Shown here: positions 47,025-56,751 of the stretch, piece after piece
How positions within the stretch are numbered: position 1 is the first letter of the stretch
How the letters are laid out: the number at the start of each line of letters is the position of its first letter
NCBI GenBank assembly: GCA_963786625.1
Contig: CAWAZS010000014.1
Coordinates: 992,001-1,056,000 of the forward strand
DNA: 64,000 nucleotides
Direction: 5' to 3'
From: CAIWHR01 sp963786625
GTDB taxonomy: Bacteria > Pseudomonadota > Gammaproteobacteria > Burkholderiales > Casimicrobiaceae
The notes under the pieces: model-generated
What the model was told of the DNA's origin: nothing
The model's input: the letters and a program-made list of their open reading frames with translations, nothing else
Database searches by the model: none
Translations under genes and position numbers: made by a program

Positions 47025-47456
47025 ATGCGTCTCAATACGATCAAGCCCGCGGAAGGGTCGACCAAGGCCAGGCGCCGCGTCGGCCGCGGCATCGGCTCGG
47101 GCCTCGGCAAGACGGCCGGCCGCGGGCACAAGGGCCAGAAGTCCCGTTCCGGCGGCTACCACAAGGTCGGCTTCGAAGGCGGACAGATGCCGCTGCAGCG
47201 CCGGCTGCCGAAGCGCGGCTTCGTCTCGACGACGCGCAACGACACCGCCGAAGTGCGGCTGTCGGACCTCGCCAAGCTTCCGGTCGCCGAGATCGATTTC
47301 CTCGCGCTGAAGGCGGCGGGCGTCGTGCCGACGCTCGCCAAGTCGGCGAAGGTGATCAAGGCGGGAACGCTGACGAAGGCGGTGAAGCTCACGGGCATTG
47401 CCGTAACCAAGGGCGCCAAGGCGGCGATCGAAGCCGCCGGCGGCAGCGTCGCCTGA
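47025..47456 (+). CDS. rplO: 50S ribosomal protein L15
   Basis: The protein has 143 residues (MRLNTIKPAEGSTKARRRVG). RGIGSGLGKTAGRGHKGQKS and FEGGQMPLQRRLPKRGF are conserved. L15 is a late 50S assembly protein. A longer in-frame start at 46917 lies within rpmD and is rejected. Confidence 0.97.
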   Translation: MRLNTIKPAEGSTKARRRVGRGIGSGLGKTAGRGHKGQKSRSGGYHKVGFEGGQMPLQRRLPKRGFVSTTRNDTAEVRLSDLAKLPVAEIDFLALKAAGVVPTLAKSAKVIKAGTLTKAVKLTGIAVTKGAKAAIEAAGGSVA

Positions 47457-47490
47457 ACGGCGACGCCCCAATCGAACCGAGGACGAAGCG

Positions 47491-48813
47491 TTGGCAATCA
47501 GCAACCCGGCTCTGAAGACAGGATCCAAGTACGCCGATCTCAAGCGGCGGCTGTGGTTCCTGCTGGGCGCGCTCATCGTCTACCGGATCGGGACCCACAT
47601 CCCGGTGCCGGGCATCAACGCGAGCGCGCTGGACGAGCTGTTCCGCCAGCAGGAGGGCGGCATTCTCGGCCTGTTCAACGTTTTCTCGGGGGGCGCGCTG
47701 CAGCGCTTCTCGATCCTGGCGCTCGGCATCATGCCGTACATCTCGGCGTCGATCATCATGCAGCTCTGTACGGTGGTCGTCCCGTCGCTCGAGGCGCTGA
47801 AGAAGGAAGGCGAGGCGGGCCGCCGCAAGATCACGCAGTACACGCGCTACGCGACGCTGGGCCTCGCGTTCTTCCAGGCGCTCGGCATCTCGATCGCGCT
47901 CGAGGCGCAGGCGGGTCTCGTGCTCGCCCCGGGCCTCGGCTTCCGCCTGATCACGGCGGTGACGCTGGTCACCGGGACGATGTTCCTGATGTGGCTGGGC
48001 GAGCAGATCACCGAGCGCGGGCTCGGCAACGGGATCTCGCTGCTGATCTTCGCGGGCATCGCGGCGGGACTGCCCCAGGCGATCGGGCAGACGCTGGCGC
48101 AGCTCAACACCGGGGCGTATTCGATCCCGCTGGTGCTCGGCATCGCGGTCCTCGTCGTCGCCGTGACCGCGTTCGTCGTGTTCGTCGAGCGTGCGCTGCG
48201 CAAGATTCTCGTCAACTACGCGAAGCGCCAGGTCGGCAACAAGGTCTACCAGGGCCAGAGCTCGCACCTCCCGCTCAAGCTCAACATGGCTGGCGTGATC
48301 CCGCCGATCTTCGCCTCGTCGATCATCCTGTTCCCGGCGACGCTCGCCTCGTGGTTCGGGCAGGGCGAGGGAACGATCTGGCTGCGCGACCTCGCCGCGG
48401 CGCTCTCGCCCGGCCAGCCGGTGCACGAGCTCCTGTACGCGGGCGCGATCATCTTCTTCTGCTTCTTCTACACGGCGCTGCAGTACAACCCGAAGGAGAC
48501 GGCCGAGAACCTCAAGAAGAGCGGCGCGTTCATCCCGGGCTACCGTCCCGGCGACCAGACGGCGAAGTACATCGAGAAGATCAGCCTGCGCCTCACGCTG
48601 CTGGGCTCGCTCTATCTCGTGGTCGTGTGCTTCATCCCGAACTTCCTGATCGCCTGGAAGAACGTGCCGTTCTACTTCGGCGGCACCTCGCTGCTGATCA
48701 TCGTGGTGGTGACGATGGACTTCATGACGCAGGTGCAGGCGTACATGATGTCGCAGCAGTACGAGAGCCTGCTGAAGAAGGCGAATTTCAAGGGCGGGCT
48801 GCCCACGCGCTGA
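47491..48813 (+). CDS. secY: Preprotein translocase subunit SecY
   Basis: The protein has 440 residues and ten membrane helices. It begins at a TTG (AISNPALKTGSKYADLKRRL) with GAGG upstream. The plug region is GILGLFNVFSGGALQRFSIL, and loop motifs include EAGRRKITQYTRYATLGLAF and KKSGAFIPGYRPGDQTAKYI. SecY is the channel of SecYEG; secE is also in this window. The stop overlaps the infA start. Confidence 0.97.
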   Translation: MAISNPALKTGSKYADLKRRLWFLLGALIVYRIGTHIPVPGINASALDELFRQQEGGILGLFNVFSGGALQRFSILALGIMPYISASIIMQLCTVVVPSLEALKKEGEAGRRKITQYTRYATLGLAFFQALGISIALEAQAGLVLAPGLGFRLITAVTLVTGTMFLMWLGEQITERGLGNGISLLIFAGIAAGLPQAIGQTLAQLNTGAYSIPLVLGIAVLVVAVTAFVVFVERALRKILVNYAKRQVGNKVYQGQSSHLPLKLNMAGVIPPIFASSIILFPATLASWFGQGEGTIWLRDLAAALSPGQPVHELLYAGAIIFFCFFYTALQYNPKETAENLKKSGAFIPGYRPGDQTAKYIEKISLRLTLLGSLYLVVVCFIPNFLIAWKNVPFYFGGTSLLIIVVVTMDFMTQVQAYMMSQQYESLLKKANFKGGLPTR

Positions 48814-49031
48814 TGGCGAAGGAAGACACGATACAGATGCAGGGCGAGATCCTGGAAATGCTGCCCAATGCAACTTTCCGGGTGAAGCTGGAGAACGGCC
48901 ACATCGTGCTGGGCCACATCTCCGGAAAGATGCGGATGCACTACATCAAGATACTGCCGGGCGACAAGGTGACGGTGGACCTGACGCCGTACGACCTCTC
49001 CCGGGCGCGGATCATCTTCCGCGCGAAGTGA
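48813..49031 (+). CDS. infA: Translation initiation factor IF-1
   Basis: The protein has 72 residues, the universal length (MAKEDTIQMQGEILEMLPNA). The OB fold includes FRVKLENGHIVLGHISGKMR and GDKVTVDLTPYDLSRARI. IF-1 blocks the A site during initiation. The start overlaps the secY stop (TGATG). infA in this position is typical of betaproteobacteria but not of E. coli. Confidence 0.96.
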   Translation: MAKEDTIQMQGEILEMLPNATFRVKLENGHIVLGHISGKMRMHYIKILPGDKVTVDLTPYDLSRARIIFRAK

Positions 49032-49094
49032 GGCGGACGGCAGGTGTCAGTTGACGGTCGGGGCCGACGGCCCGGGGACCGAGAGGAGTGAGCG

Positions 49095-49208
49095 ATGAAG
49101 GTACTGGCTTCGGTAAAGAAGATCTGCCGCAACTGCAAGATCATCCGGCGCCACGGCGTCGTGCGCGTCATCTGCACGGACGCGCGGCACAAGCAGCGGC
49201 AAGGCTGA
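49095..49208 (+). CDS. rpmJ: 50S ribosomal protein L36
   Basis: The protein has only 37 residues: MKVLASVKKICRNCKIIRRH, then GVVRVICTDARHKQRQG. Cys11, Cys14, Cys27 and His32 form the zinc site of the zinc-binding L36 type. GAGAGGAGTGAGCG precedes the ATG. Confidence 0.95.
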   Translation: MKVLASVKKICRNCKIIRRHGVVRVICTDARHKQRQG

Positions 49209-49259
49209 CCGGTTCGATTTCGACCGGATAGACGAGCAGGTAGACGACAAGGTAAACAC

Positions 49260-49643
49260 ATGGCCCGTATTGCAGGCGTCAACATCCCCAACCACCAGCA
49301 CGCGGAGATCGCGCTGACCGCGGTCTACGGCATCGGCCGCCCGCGCGCCAAGGCGATCTGCGTCGCGGCGGGCATCAAGGGCTCGACGAAGATCAAGGAC
49401 CTCTCCGACGCGGACATGGACCGGCTGCGCGAGCAGCTGCAGAAGTTCACCGTCGAGGGCGACCTGCGCCGCGAGGTGACGATGAGCATCAAGCGGCTGA
49501 TGGACCTCGGCTGCTACCGCGGCGTCCGGCATCGCCGTGGCCTGCCGGTGCGCGGCCAGCGCACGCGGACCAACGCGCGCACCCGCAAGGGGCCGAAGAA
49601 ATCGCGTTCGGGCATGAGCAAGCCGGCGCCGACGACCAAGTAA
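49260..49643 (+). CDS. rpsM: 30S ribosomal protein S13
   Basis: The protein has 127 residues (MARIAGVNIPNHQHAEIALT). VYGIGRPRAKAICVAAGI and the basic tail RHRRGLPVRGQRTRTNARTR are conserved. S13 forms intersubunit bridges and contacts P-site tRNA. It starts the alpha block. Confidence 0.97.
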   Translation: MARIAGVNIPNHQHAEIALTAVYGIGRPRAKAICVAAGIKGSTKIKDLSDADMDRLREQLQKFTVEGDLRREVTMSIKRLMDLGCYRGVRHRRGLPVRGQRTRTNARTRKGPKKSRSGMSKPAPTTK

Positions 49644-49662
49644 CGCTCGAGGAAAAAGCAGA

Positions 49663-50070
49663 ATGGCAACATCACCGCAGAACCCGAAGGCCGGCGCCCG
49701 CGTGCGCAAGAAGGTCAAGAAGAGCGTCGCCGAAGGCATCGCGCACATCCACGCGTCGTTCAACAACACGATCATCACGATCACCGACCGGCAGGGCAAC
49801 GCGCTGTCGTGGGCGACCTCGGGCGGAGCCGGCTTCAAGGGCTCGCGCAAGTCGACGCCGTTCGCGGCGCAGGTCGCCGCCGAGCGCGCCGGCCGCGTGG
49901 CGGTCGAGTGCGGCGTGAAGAACCTCGAGGTGCGGATCAAGGGCCCGGGTCCCGGCCGCGAATCGGCGGTGCGCGCGCTGAACGCGCTCGGGATGAAGAT
50001 CACCAGCATTTCGGACGTGACTCCGATCCCGCACAACGGCTGCCGCCCGCCGAAGCGCCGGCGCATATAA
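49663..50070 (+). CDS. rpsK: 30S ribosomal protein S11
   Basis: The protein has 135 residues. IAHIHASFNNTIITITDRQG, GFKGSRKSTPFAAQVAAERA, RIKGPGPGRESAVRALNALG and the C-terminal DVTPIPHNGCRPPKRRRI are conserved. S11 lies on the platform near the Shine-Dalgarno duplex. Confidence 0.97.
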   Translation: MATSPQNPKAGARVRKKVKKSVAEGIAHIHASFNNTIITITDRQGNALSWATSGGAGFKGSRKSTPFAAQVAAERAGRVAVECGVKNLEVRIKGPGPGRESAVRALNALGMKITSISDVTPIPHNGCRPPKRRRI

Positions 50071-50137
50071 CCTGGACAATTCGGTCGACGCGAGAAGCGA
50101 CGTCGACCGAGACCATTGAACTGATAGGACAGCGAAA

Positions 50138-50761
50138 GTGGCTCGATATACCGGACCCAAATGCAAGCTGGCGCGCAGGGAAGGCACCGACCTCTTCCTG
50201 AAGAGCGCGCGTCGCTCGCTCGACTCCAAGTGCAAGCTCGAAACCAAGCCCGGTCAGCACGGGGTGAGGTCCGGCATGCGCACGTCGGACTACGGCAACC
50301 AGCTGCGCGAGAAGCAGAAGCTCCGTCGCACCTACGGCATCCTCGAGCGGCAGTTCCAGCGCTATTTCGGGGAGGCGGCCCGCCGCAAGGGCTCGACCGG
50401 GACGAACCTGCTGCAGCTGCTCGAATCGCGGCTGGACAACGTCGTCTACCGGATGGGCCTGGGCTCGACGCGCGCGGAAGCGCGCCAGCTCGTCACCCAC
50501 GGCTCGATCACGGTCAACGGCAAGATGTTGAACATCCCGTCGGCGCTGATCAAGGCCGCGGACGTCATCGGGGTCACCGAGAAGGCGAAGGGCCAGCTCC
50601 GGATTCAGGACGCCCTGCAGCTCGCCGAGAAGGTGGGATTTCCGTCCTGGGTCGAGGTCGACGTCAAGAAGATGTCCGGCACGTTCAAGGGCGCGCCGGA
50701 TCGCTCGGAGTTCGGGCAGGACATCAACGAAAGCCTGGTGGTCGAGCTGTATTCGAAGTAG
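50138..50761 (+). CDS. rpsD: 30S ribosomal protein S4
   Basis: The protein has 207 residues (ARYTGPKCKLARREGTDLFL, first codon GTG). The S4 RNA-binding domain is RLDNVVYRMGLGSTRAEARQ and VTHGSITVNGKMLNIPS. S4 nucleates 30S assembly and in E. coli represses the alpha operon. Confidence 0.96.
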   Translation: MARYTGPKCKLARREGTDLFLKSARRSLDSKCKLETKPGQHGVRSGMRTSDYGNQLREKQKLRRTYGILERQFQRYFGEAARRKGSTGTNLLQLLESRLDNVVYRMGLGSTRAEARQLVTHGSITVNGKMLNIPSALIKAADVIGVTEKAKGQLRIQDALQLAEKVGFPSWVEVDVKKMSGTFKGAPDRSEFGQDINESLVVELYSK

Positions 50762-50834
50762 CCGATGCTCGACGGCGGCGGCGCCGCCGCCCGGCGTCGG
50801 GTCCATCAGAAGTTTTCCGGCATAAAGGTTCCGC

Positions 50835-51812
50835 ATGCAGAGCAATGTACTGTTGAAACCGCGCATCATCGACGTTCAGTCCAGCTCGCCGTTCCACGCC
50901 AAGGTGGTGATGGAGCCGTTCGAGCGCGGATACGGCCACACGCTGGGCAACGCGCTCCGGCGCGTGCTGCTGTCGTCCATGCCCGGCTACGCGCCGACCG
51001 AGGTCAGGATCACCGGCGTGCTGCACGAGTACTCGGCGCTCGACGGAGTGCAGGAGGATGTCGTCGATATCCTGCTCAACCTGAAGGGCGTCGTGCTGAA
51101 GCTGCACAACCGCGACCACGTGCTGCTGAAGCTCGCGAAGACCGGGGAAGGCCCGGTCACCGCGGCCGACATCGAGCCCAACCACGATGTCGAGATCATC
51201 AATCCCGAGCACCTGATCGCGCACCTGACCGCGGGCGGCAAGATCGAGATGGAGATCAAGGTCGAGAAGGGCCGCGGCTACCAGCCGGCGACGGCGCGCC
51301 TGAAGCCCGATGGCGGCCGCACGATCGGCAGCATCCTGCTCGACGCATCGTTCAGTCCGGTGCGCCGCGTGAGCTACGCGGTCGAGAGCGCCCGCGTCGA
51401 GCAGCGCACGGACCTCGACAAGCTGGTGCTCGACATCGAGACCAACGGCGTGGTCGAGCCGGAGCAGGCGGTCCGCTACGCCGCGTCGGTCCTCGTCGAG
51501 CAGCTGTCGGTGTTCGCCGACCTGCAGGGCACCGATCAGCCGGCCGCGGAGCGCCTGTCGCCGCAGGTCGACCCGATCCTGCTGCGTCCGGTCGACGACC
51601 TCGAGCTCACCGTCCGCTCGGCGAACTGCCTGAAGGCGGAGAACATCTACTACATCGGCGACCTGATCCAGCGCACCGAGACCGAGCTGCTGAAGACTCC
51701 GAACCTCGGGCGCAAGTCGTTGAACGAGATCAAGGAAGTGCTGGCGTCGCGCGGACTGTCGCTCGGGATGAAGCTCGAGAACTGGCCGCCGGCCGGGCTG
51801 GACCGCCCGTAA
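50835..51812 (+). CDS. rpoA: DNA-directed RNA polymerase subunit alpha
   Basis: The protein has 325 residues. The N-terminal dimerisation domain contains FERGYGHTLGNALRRVLLSS and GLHEYSAL-like VLHEYSALDGVQEDVVDILL. The C-terminal domain has VDDLELTVRSANCLKAENIY and TPNLGRKSLNEIKEVLASRG, which contact UP elements and activators. Confidence 0.98.
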   Translation: MQSNVLLKPRIIDVQSSSPFHAKVVMEPFERGYGHTLGNALRRVLLSSMPGYAPTEVRITGVLHEYSALDGVQEDVVDILLNLKGVVLKLHNRDHVLLKLAKTGEGPVTAADIEPNHDVEIINPEHLIAHLTAGGKIEMEIKVEKGRGYQPATARLKPDGGRTIGSILLDASFSPVRRVSYAVESARVEQRTDLDKLVLDIETNGVVEPEQAVRYAASVLVEQLSVFADLQGTDQPAAERLSPQVDPILLRPVDDLELTVRSANCLKAENIYYIGDLIQRTETELLKTPNLGRKSLNEIKEVLASRGLSLGMKLENWPPAGLDRP

Positions 51813-51840
51813 CCGCCGCGCAAACGAAGGAAGCAGAACC

Positions 51841-52236
51841 ATGCGCCACCGTCACGGCTTGCGGAAGCTGAACCGCACCAGCAGCCATCGTCTCGCGATG
51901 CTGCGCAACATGACCAACTCGCTGCTGACGCACGAGGTCATCAAGACCACGCTGCCCAAGGCGAAGGAGCTGCGCCGCGTCGCGGAGCCGATGATCACGC
52001 TCGCCAAGGAGCCGACGCTCGCGAACCGCCGGCTGGCGTTCAACCGGCTGCGGGATCGCGCGGTCGTCACCAAGCTCTTCAACGAGCTCGGCCCGCGCTA
52101 CAAGGCGCGTCCGGGCGGCTACCTGCGCATCCTCAAGTTCGGGTTCCGCGTCGGCGACAACGCGCCGATGGCGGTGGTCGAGCTCGTGGATCGTCCGGCA
52201 CCCGCCGCGACCGAGTCCGCGGCGAAGGCCGAGTAA
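51841..52236 (+). CDS. rplQ: 50S ribosomal protein L17
   Basis: The protein has 131 residues (MRHRHGLRKLNRTSSHRLAM). MLRNMTNSLLTHEVIKTTLP and GPRYKARPGGYLRILKFGFR are conserved, with an Ala-rich acidic tail. It ends the alpha operon and is followed by a strong terminator. A decayed second copy of its 3' half lies about 1 kb downstream. Confidence 0.97.
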   Translation: MRHRHGLRKLNRTSSHRLAMLRNMTNSLLTHEVIKTTLPKAKELRRVAEPMITLAKEPTLANRRLAFNRLRDRAVVTKLFNELGPRYKARPGGYLRILKFGFRVGDNAPMAVVELVDRPAPAATESAAKAE

Positions 52237-52261
52237 CGCGCCGCTTCGGTGATTCAGGACG

Positions 52262-52293
52262 AAGGCCGGGCCCGAGTGCCCGGCCTTTGCGTT
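52262..52293 (+). terminator. Rho-independent terminator after rplQ
   Basis: AAGGCCGGGC (52262-52271), loop CCGAGT, GCCCGGCCTT (52278-52287), then TGCGTTT. A perfect 10-bp stem closes the long ribosomal transcription unit 25 bases after the rplQ stop. Confidence 0.88.
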
Positions 52294-52349
52294 TCTGCGG
52301 GGCTCACCTTCAGAGCGGACTCCGGGCGATGCGCCTGCTTTGGTCCGAC

Positions 52350-52586
52350 TCAATGTTCGGGCCAGACGCTGCTCCGTGAACCAACGACGTAGATGGGAGG
52401 GAAGCGGTACAGCGGCCTCCCATCCACGAACTCCCCGGTAAACACCCCGACGAACGGCGCAGCCTCCGAAGCCGGACTGCTTGGCTTCGGGCCCAGGTCC
52501 GCAGCGCAGCCAGCGATTCCAGAAATGAGAAGAGCGGCAACTGCAATCCAGGTGTCTGCGAATGTGGCACGCCGCATAAGGGTCAT
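52350..52586 (-). CDS. Small predicted lipoprotein, possible integron cassette gene
   Basis: The product has 78 residues: MTLMRRATFADTWIAVAALL, then a hydrophobic stretch ending in a lipobox-like SGIAGC, so Cys27 would be the lipidated residue. The mature part is about 50 residues (AADLGPKPSSPASEAAPFVG, FTGEFVDGRPLYRFPPIYVV). I do not recognise the family. It is on the opposite strand to its neighbours, less GC-rich than the ribosomal genes, and its ATG lies 20 bases beyond an attC-like site, the usual spacing for a cassette ORF. Confidence 0.55.
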   Translation of the reverse strand: MTLMRRATFADTWIAVAALLISGIAGCAADLGPKPSSPASEAAPFVGVFTGEFVDGRPLYRFPPIYVVGSRSSVWPEH

Positions 52587-52605
52587 GGCGCTCGACGTTG
52601 TTTGA

Positions 52606-52692
52606 GCTCAACGGACCGCGCCGGCGCGCCGCGCTGGCGCACGCCAAGTAGAAGCCATGAACCGGCGCGTCGGGTTGGCCGCAAGGTTAGGC
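52606..52692 (-). repeat. attC-like recombination site (87 bp)
   Basis: Read on the minus strand it begins GCCTAAC (R'' consensus RYYYAAC) and ends GTTGAGC (R' consensus GTTRRRY), with imperfect inner complementarity (GACGCGCCGG near the left end against CCGGCGCGGTC near the right). The 87-bp length is within the attC range. It lies 32 bases after the 3' end of one minus-strand ORF and 20 bases before the start of the next. The spacers between R and L boxes are unequal, so the site may be decayed. Confidence 0.5.
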
Positions 52693-52723
52693 CACGGTTG
52701 ATGACGCGCAAACATACCCACTC

Positions 52724-53005
52724 TCAATACAACCGCACCACCGCGGGCCGCTGCGGCGTCGCAGCCTCGTGATACAGATCATCGAAATATTGCACCAATT
52801 CGCCTTCGGTGACCGATGCCGGGATGGCCACATCGATGGGCGATCGCTTCCCCTCTGCGCCAAGGAGATACGTGCGCCAAGCGCCCTCGGACCACTCAAC
52901 AAGCATGCGCTTGCCGAAGACGTCTAGCTTCACGGAAGCGCCCATCGAGGCCCGACGAAATGTAGATGGCTGAATCGCCATGTATGCAATTAGTGTGCGC
53001 CTCAC
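52724..53005 (-). CDS. Conserved short hypothetical protein, possible integron cassette gene
   Basis: The product has 93 residues from the GTG at 53005; a start at 52945 (MGASVKLDVFGKRMLVEWSE) is equally credible. The body (LDVFGKRMLVEWSEGAWRTY, LLGAEGKRSPIDVAIPASVT, FDDLYHEAATPQRPAVVRLY) resembles short bacterial proteins of unknown function that begin KxDVFGxR and end with xxATPxxPxVxRL. I assign no function. Codon use is less GC-rich than in the ribosomal genes. It is followed on its own strand by the attC-like site. Confidence 0.6.
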   Translation of the reverse strand: MRRTLIAYMAIQPSTFRRASMGASVKLDVFGKRMLVEWSEGAWRTYLLGAEGKRSPIDVAIPASVTEGELVQYFDDLYHEAATPQRPAVVRLY

Positions 53006-53184
53006 AATCCGACCCGGTCAACGATTACGTCTTGATTTTCCAAGAGTTGCCGACGATTACGCCGCTGGCCTGCCAGTATGCACAGCCATTGTGTCGTGGG
53101 CACTTCGTGCGATCGCCGGCATGCGCGAATGACAAGCGGCGGGTGCGTCTGTCGCCGGGGCGACCACGGGGGAACAGGGCGACG
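53006..53184. other. Intergenic remnant between the cassette-like ORF and the rplQ fragment
   Basis: No coding frame resembles a known protein. GGTCAAC at 53016-53022 and GCTAGGC at 53199-53205 are near-misses to integron R-box consensus and could be decayed site ends, but neither is convincing. Confidence 0.3.
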
Positions 53185-53398
53185 CGGCTGGCTCAACCGC
53201 TAGGCGAACCGCGTGCCCACGTTGGCGCGGCTGCGCGACCGCGCCATGGAGACCAGGCTCTTCGACGCTCTCGCCCCGAGATACAATGCGCGTCCCGGCG
53301 GCAACCTGCGCATCTTCCAATTGAGTCTCCGCGTCGACGACAACGCACCGAGGGCGCAGCGGCGAGCGCGGCCAAGGTCGCAATCGTTACGACGGGTC
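53185..53398 (+). pseudogene. Decayed partial copy of rplQ (L17 C-terminal half)
   Basis: The frame at 53213 reads PTLARLRDRAMETRLFDALA, then PRYNARPGGNLRIFQLSLRV and DDNAPR. The true L17 reads LRDRAVVTKLFNELGPRYKA, then RPGGYLRILKFGFRVGDNAP. Downstream, another frame reads AASAAKVA against the L17 tail ESAAKAE. The start of L17 is absent, at least one frameshift is present, and nucleotide similarity is partial, so this is an old duplicate or a foreign rplQ end. It ends at the start of the peptidase gene. Confidence 0.75.
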
Positions 53399-55169
53399 AT
53401 GACGCGCTTCCCCATCCTCAGGACGCTGCTGGCGCTACTCCTCGCGTGGGATGCGCACGCCGCGACTGTCGCGCTGACGACGACCGCCGAGCGCTCCGGC
53501 TTCCGGACCACGGGCCGCTACGACGAGGTCGTCGCCCTGTGCGCCGCGTTCCAGAAGGCGTATCCGAAGGCCGTGCGCTGCGTCGAGTTCGGTCGCACGC
53601 CGGAGGGGCGGCCGATGCTGGCGCTCGTCGCCTCGCGCAGCGGCGCGCTGAGCGCGGAAGCGGCCCGAAGGCGAAACATTCCGGTGCTGCTGATCCAGGG
53701 AGGCATCCACGCCGGCGAGATCGACGGCAAGGATGCCGGCTTCCTCGCGCTGCGCGAGGTCCTGGAAGGGCGCGCCGCCGCCGGTGCCCTGCAGCGGCAG
53801 GTGCTCCTGTTCGTGCCGGTGTTCAACGTCGACGGCCACGAGCGCTTCGGCCGCTGGAACCGACCGAACCAGCGCGGTCCCGAGGAAACGGGCTGGCGGA
53901 CGACCGCGCAGAACTTCAACCTCAATCGCGATTACGCGAAGGCGGACACGCCGGAGATGCAGGCGATGCTGCGCCTCGTCGGCGAGTGGGATCCGCTCGC
54001 CTGCATCGATCTGCACGTCACCGACGGCGCGAAGTTCGAGCACGACGTCGCCATCCAGGTCGAGCCGTTGCACGCGGGCGATCCCGAGCTCCAGGGGGCG
54101 GGCCGCGCGCTGCGCGACGCGGTGATCGGCGATCTGGCCGCGCAGGGATCGCTGCCGCTGCCGTTCTACCCGTCGTTCGTCGTCGACGACGATCCCGCCT
54201 CGGGCATCGCCGACGGCGTGTCGCCGCCGCGGTTCTCGACCGGCTATTTCCTGTTGCGCAACCGCTTCGGCATGCTGGTCGAGACCCATTCGTGGAAGGA
54301 TTACCCGACGCGCGTGCGCGTCACGCGCAACACCGTGGTGTCGGTGCTCGCGCAGGTCGCGGCGCACGGCGGCGAATGGCTGGCGATGGCGCGGCGGGCG
54401 GACGCGCGGGCCGCCAGGCTGGAGGGACAGCGCGTGCCGCAGACCTACAAGGCCAGCGACCGCGTGCGCATCATCGACTTCCGGGGCTATGCGTACACGC
54501 GCACCGCGTCGGACATTTCGGGCGCGCTGATGACGCGGTACGACGAGAGCAAGCCGGAGATCTGGAAGCTGCCGCTGCGCGACGAGCTGGTCGCCGATCT
54601 GGTGATCGCGGCTCCGCGCGGCGGCTACCTCGTGCCGGCGGCGCATGCCTCGTGGGTCCGGCAGAGGCTCGACCGGCACGGAATCGTCTCCAGGCTGCTG
54701 GCCGAACCGCAGAACGGCGCGCGCGTCGAGACGTTTCGCGCCGAGAAGGCGGACTTCGATGCGCGGTCGCTCGAGAGCCATCAGCGGCTCGCGCTGCGCG
54801 GCGAGTGGCGGGCGGAAACGCGCGACGTGGGCGCCGGCGCGCTGTTCGTGCCGATCGCGCAGGCGAAGGCGCGGCTCGCGATGGCGCTCCTCGAGCCGCA
54901 GGCACCGGATTCGCTTGCCGCGTGGGGCGAATTCAACACGGCGTTCGAGCGGAAGGAATATATGGAGGCCTACGTCGCCGAAGAGGTCGCCCGCGAGCAG
55001 CTCGCCGCCGATCCGGCGCTGGCCGCCGAATTCCAGAGGAAAATCGCCGCGGATGCCGGAGTTCGCGCGCAGTCCGGCGGCACGGCTCGAGTTCTTCTAC
55101 CGCCGCCATCCGTCCTGGGACGAGCGCTTCAACCTGTATCCGGTGCTGCGCACGGCGGTCGCCCCATAG
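53399..55169 (+). CDS. Secreted M14-family zinc carboxypeptidase, C-terminus frameshifted
   Basis: A signal peptide (TRFPILRTLLALLLAWDAHA) precedes a peptidase M14 domain. The first zinc ligands are in QGGIHAGEIDGKDAG (HxxE) and the third in ACIDLHVTDG. RNRFGMLVETHSWKDYPTRV is near the active-site Glu. The family hydrolyses C-terminal residues of peptides or peptidoglycan stems. One extra G near 55055 shifts the last 38 codons; the corrected end reads PEFARSPAARLEFFYRRHPS, then WDERFNLYPVL, and stops at 55169. Without correction the frame runs to 55228 into asnS. About 589 residues expected. Confidence 0.85.
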
Positions 55170-55224
55170 CTCGCCGCATGGCGTCGGGCATGGATAGAAT
55201 AGCGGTCTACAACCGAGGTTCCGG

Positions 55225-56626
<1,402 letters not shown>

Positions 56627-56642
56627 TCGGCACGCCGGATCG

Positions 56643-56698
56643 CGCAACGCACCCGCGACCCGCGCATCTGCAGCGCGTTGGCGCGCGGGTTGCGTTGC
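56643..56698. repeat. Inverted repeat between asnS and hutD
   Basis: GCAACGCACCCGCG (from 56645) is complementary to GCGCGGGTTGCGTTGC (56683-56698) with one unpaired base. There is no T tract. It overlaps the putative -35 of the hut promoter, so it may be an operator or a weak terminator for asnS. Confidence 0.4.
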
Positions 56699-56707
56699 CT
56701 CTACAAT
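56678..56707 (+). promoter_or_regulatory. Putative promoter of the hut genes
   Basis: TTGGCG (56678-56683), 18-bp spacer, TACAAT (56702-56707), 44 bases before hutD. It overlaps the right arm of the inverted repeat at 56643-56698, a possible repressor site such as for HutC, which is not present in the window. Confidence 0.5.
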
Positions 56708-56751
56708 CGCCCGTACGGCGCATGCGCGCACGCGACGCGCCCGGCGCCACG

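Noticed and set aside
53016..53205. A second attC site between GCTAGGC and GGTCAAC
   Set aside because: Neither end fits the R-box consensus fully and the length (about 190 bp) exceeds the usual range. It overlaps the rplQ fragment.
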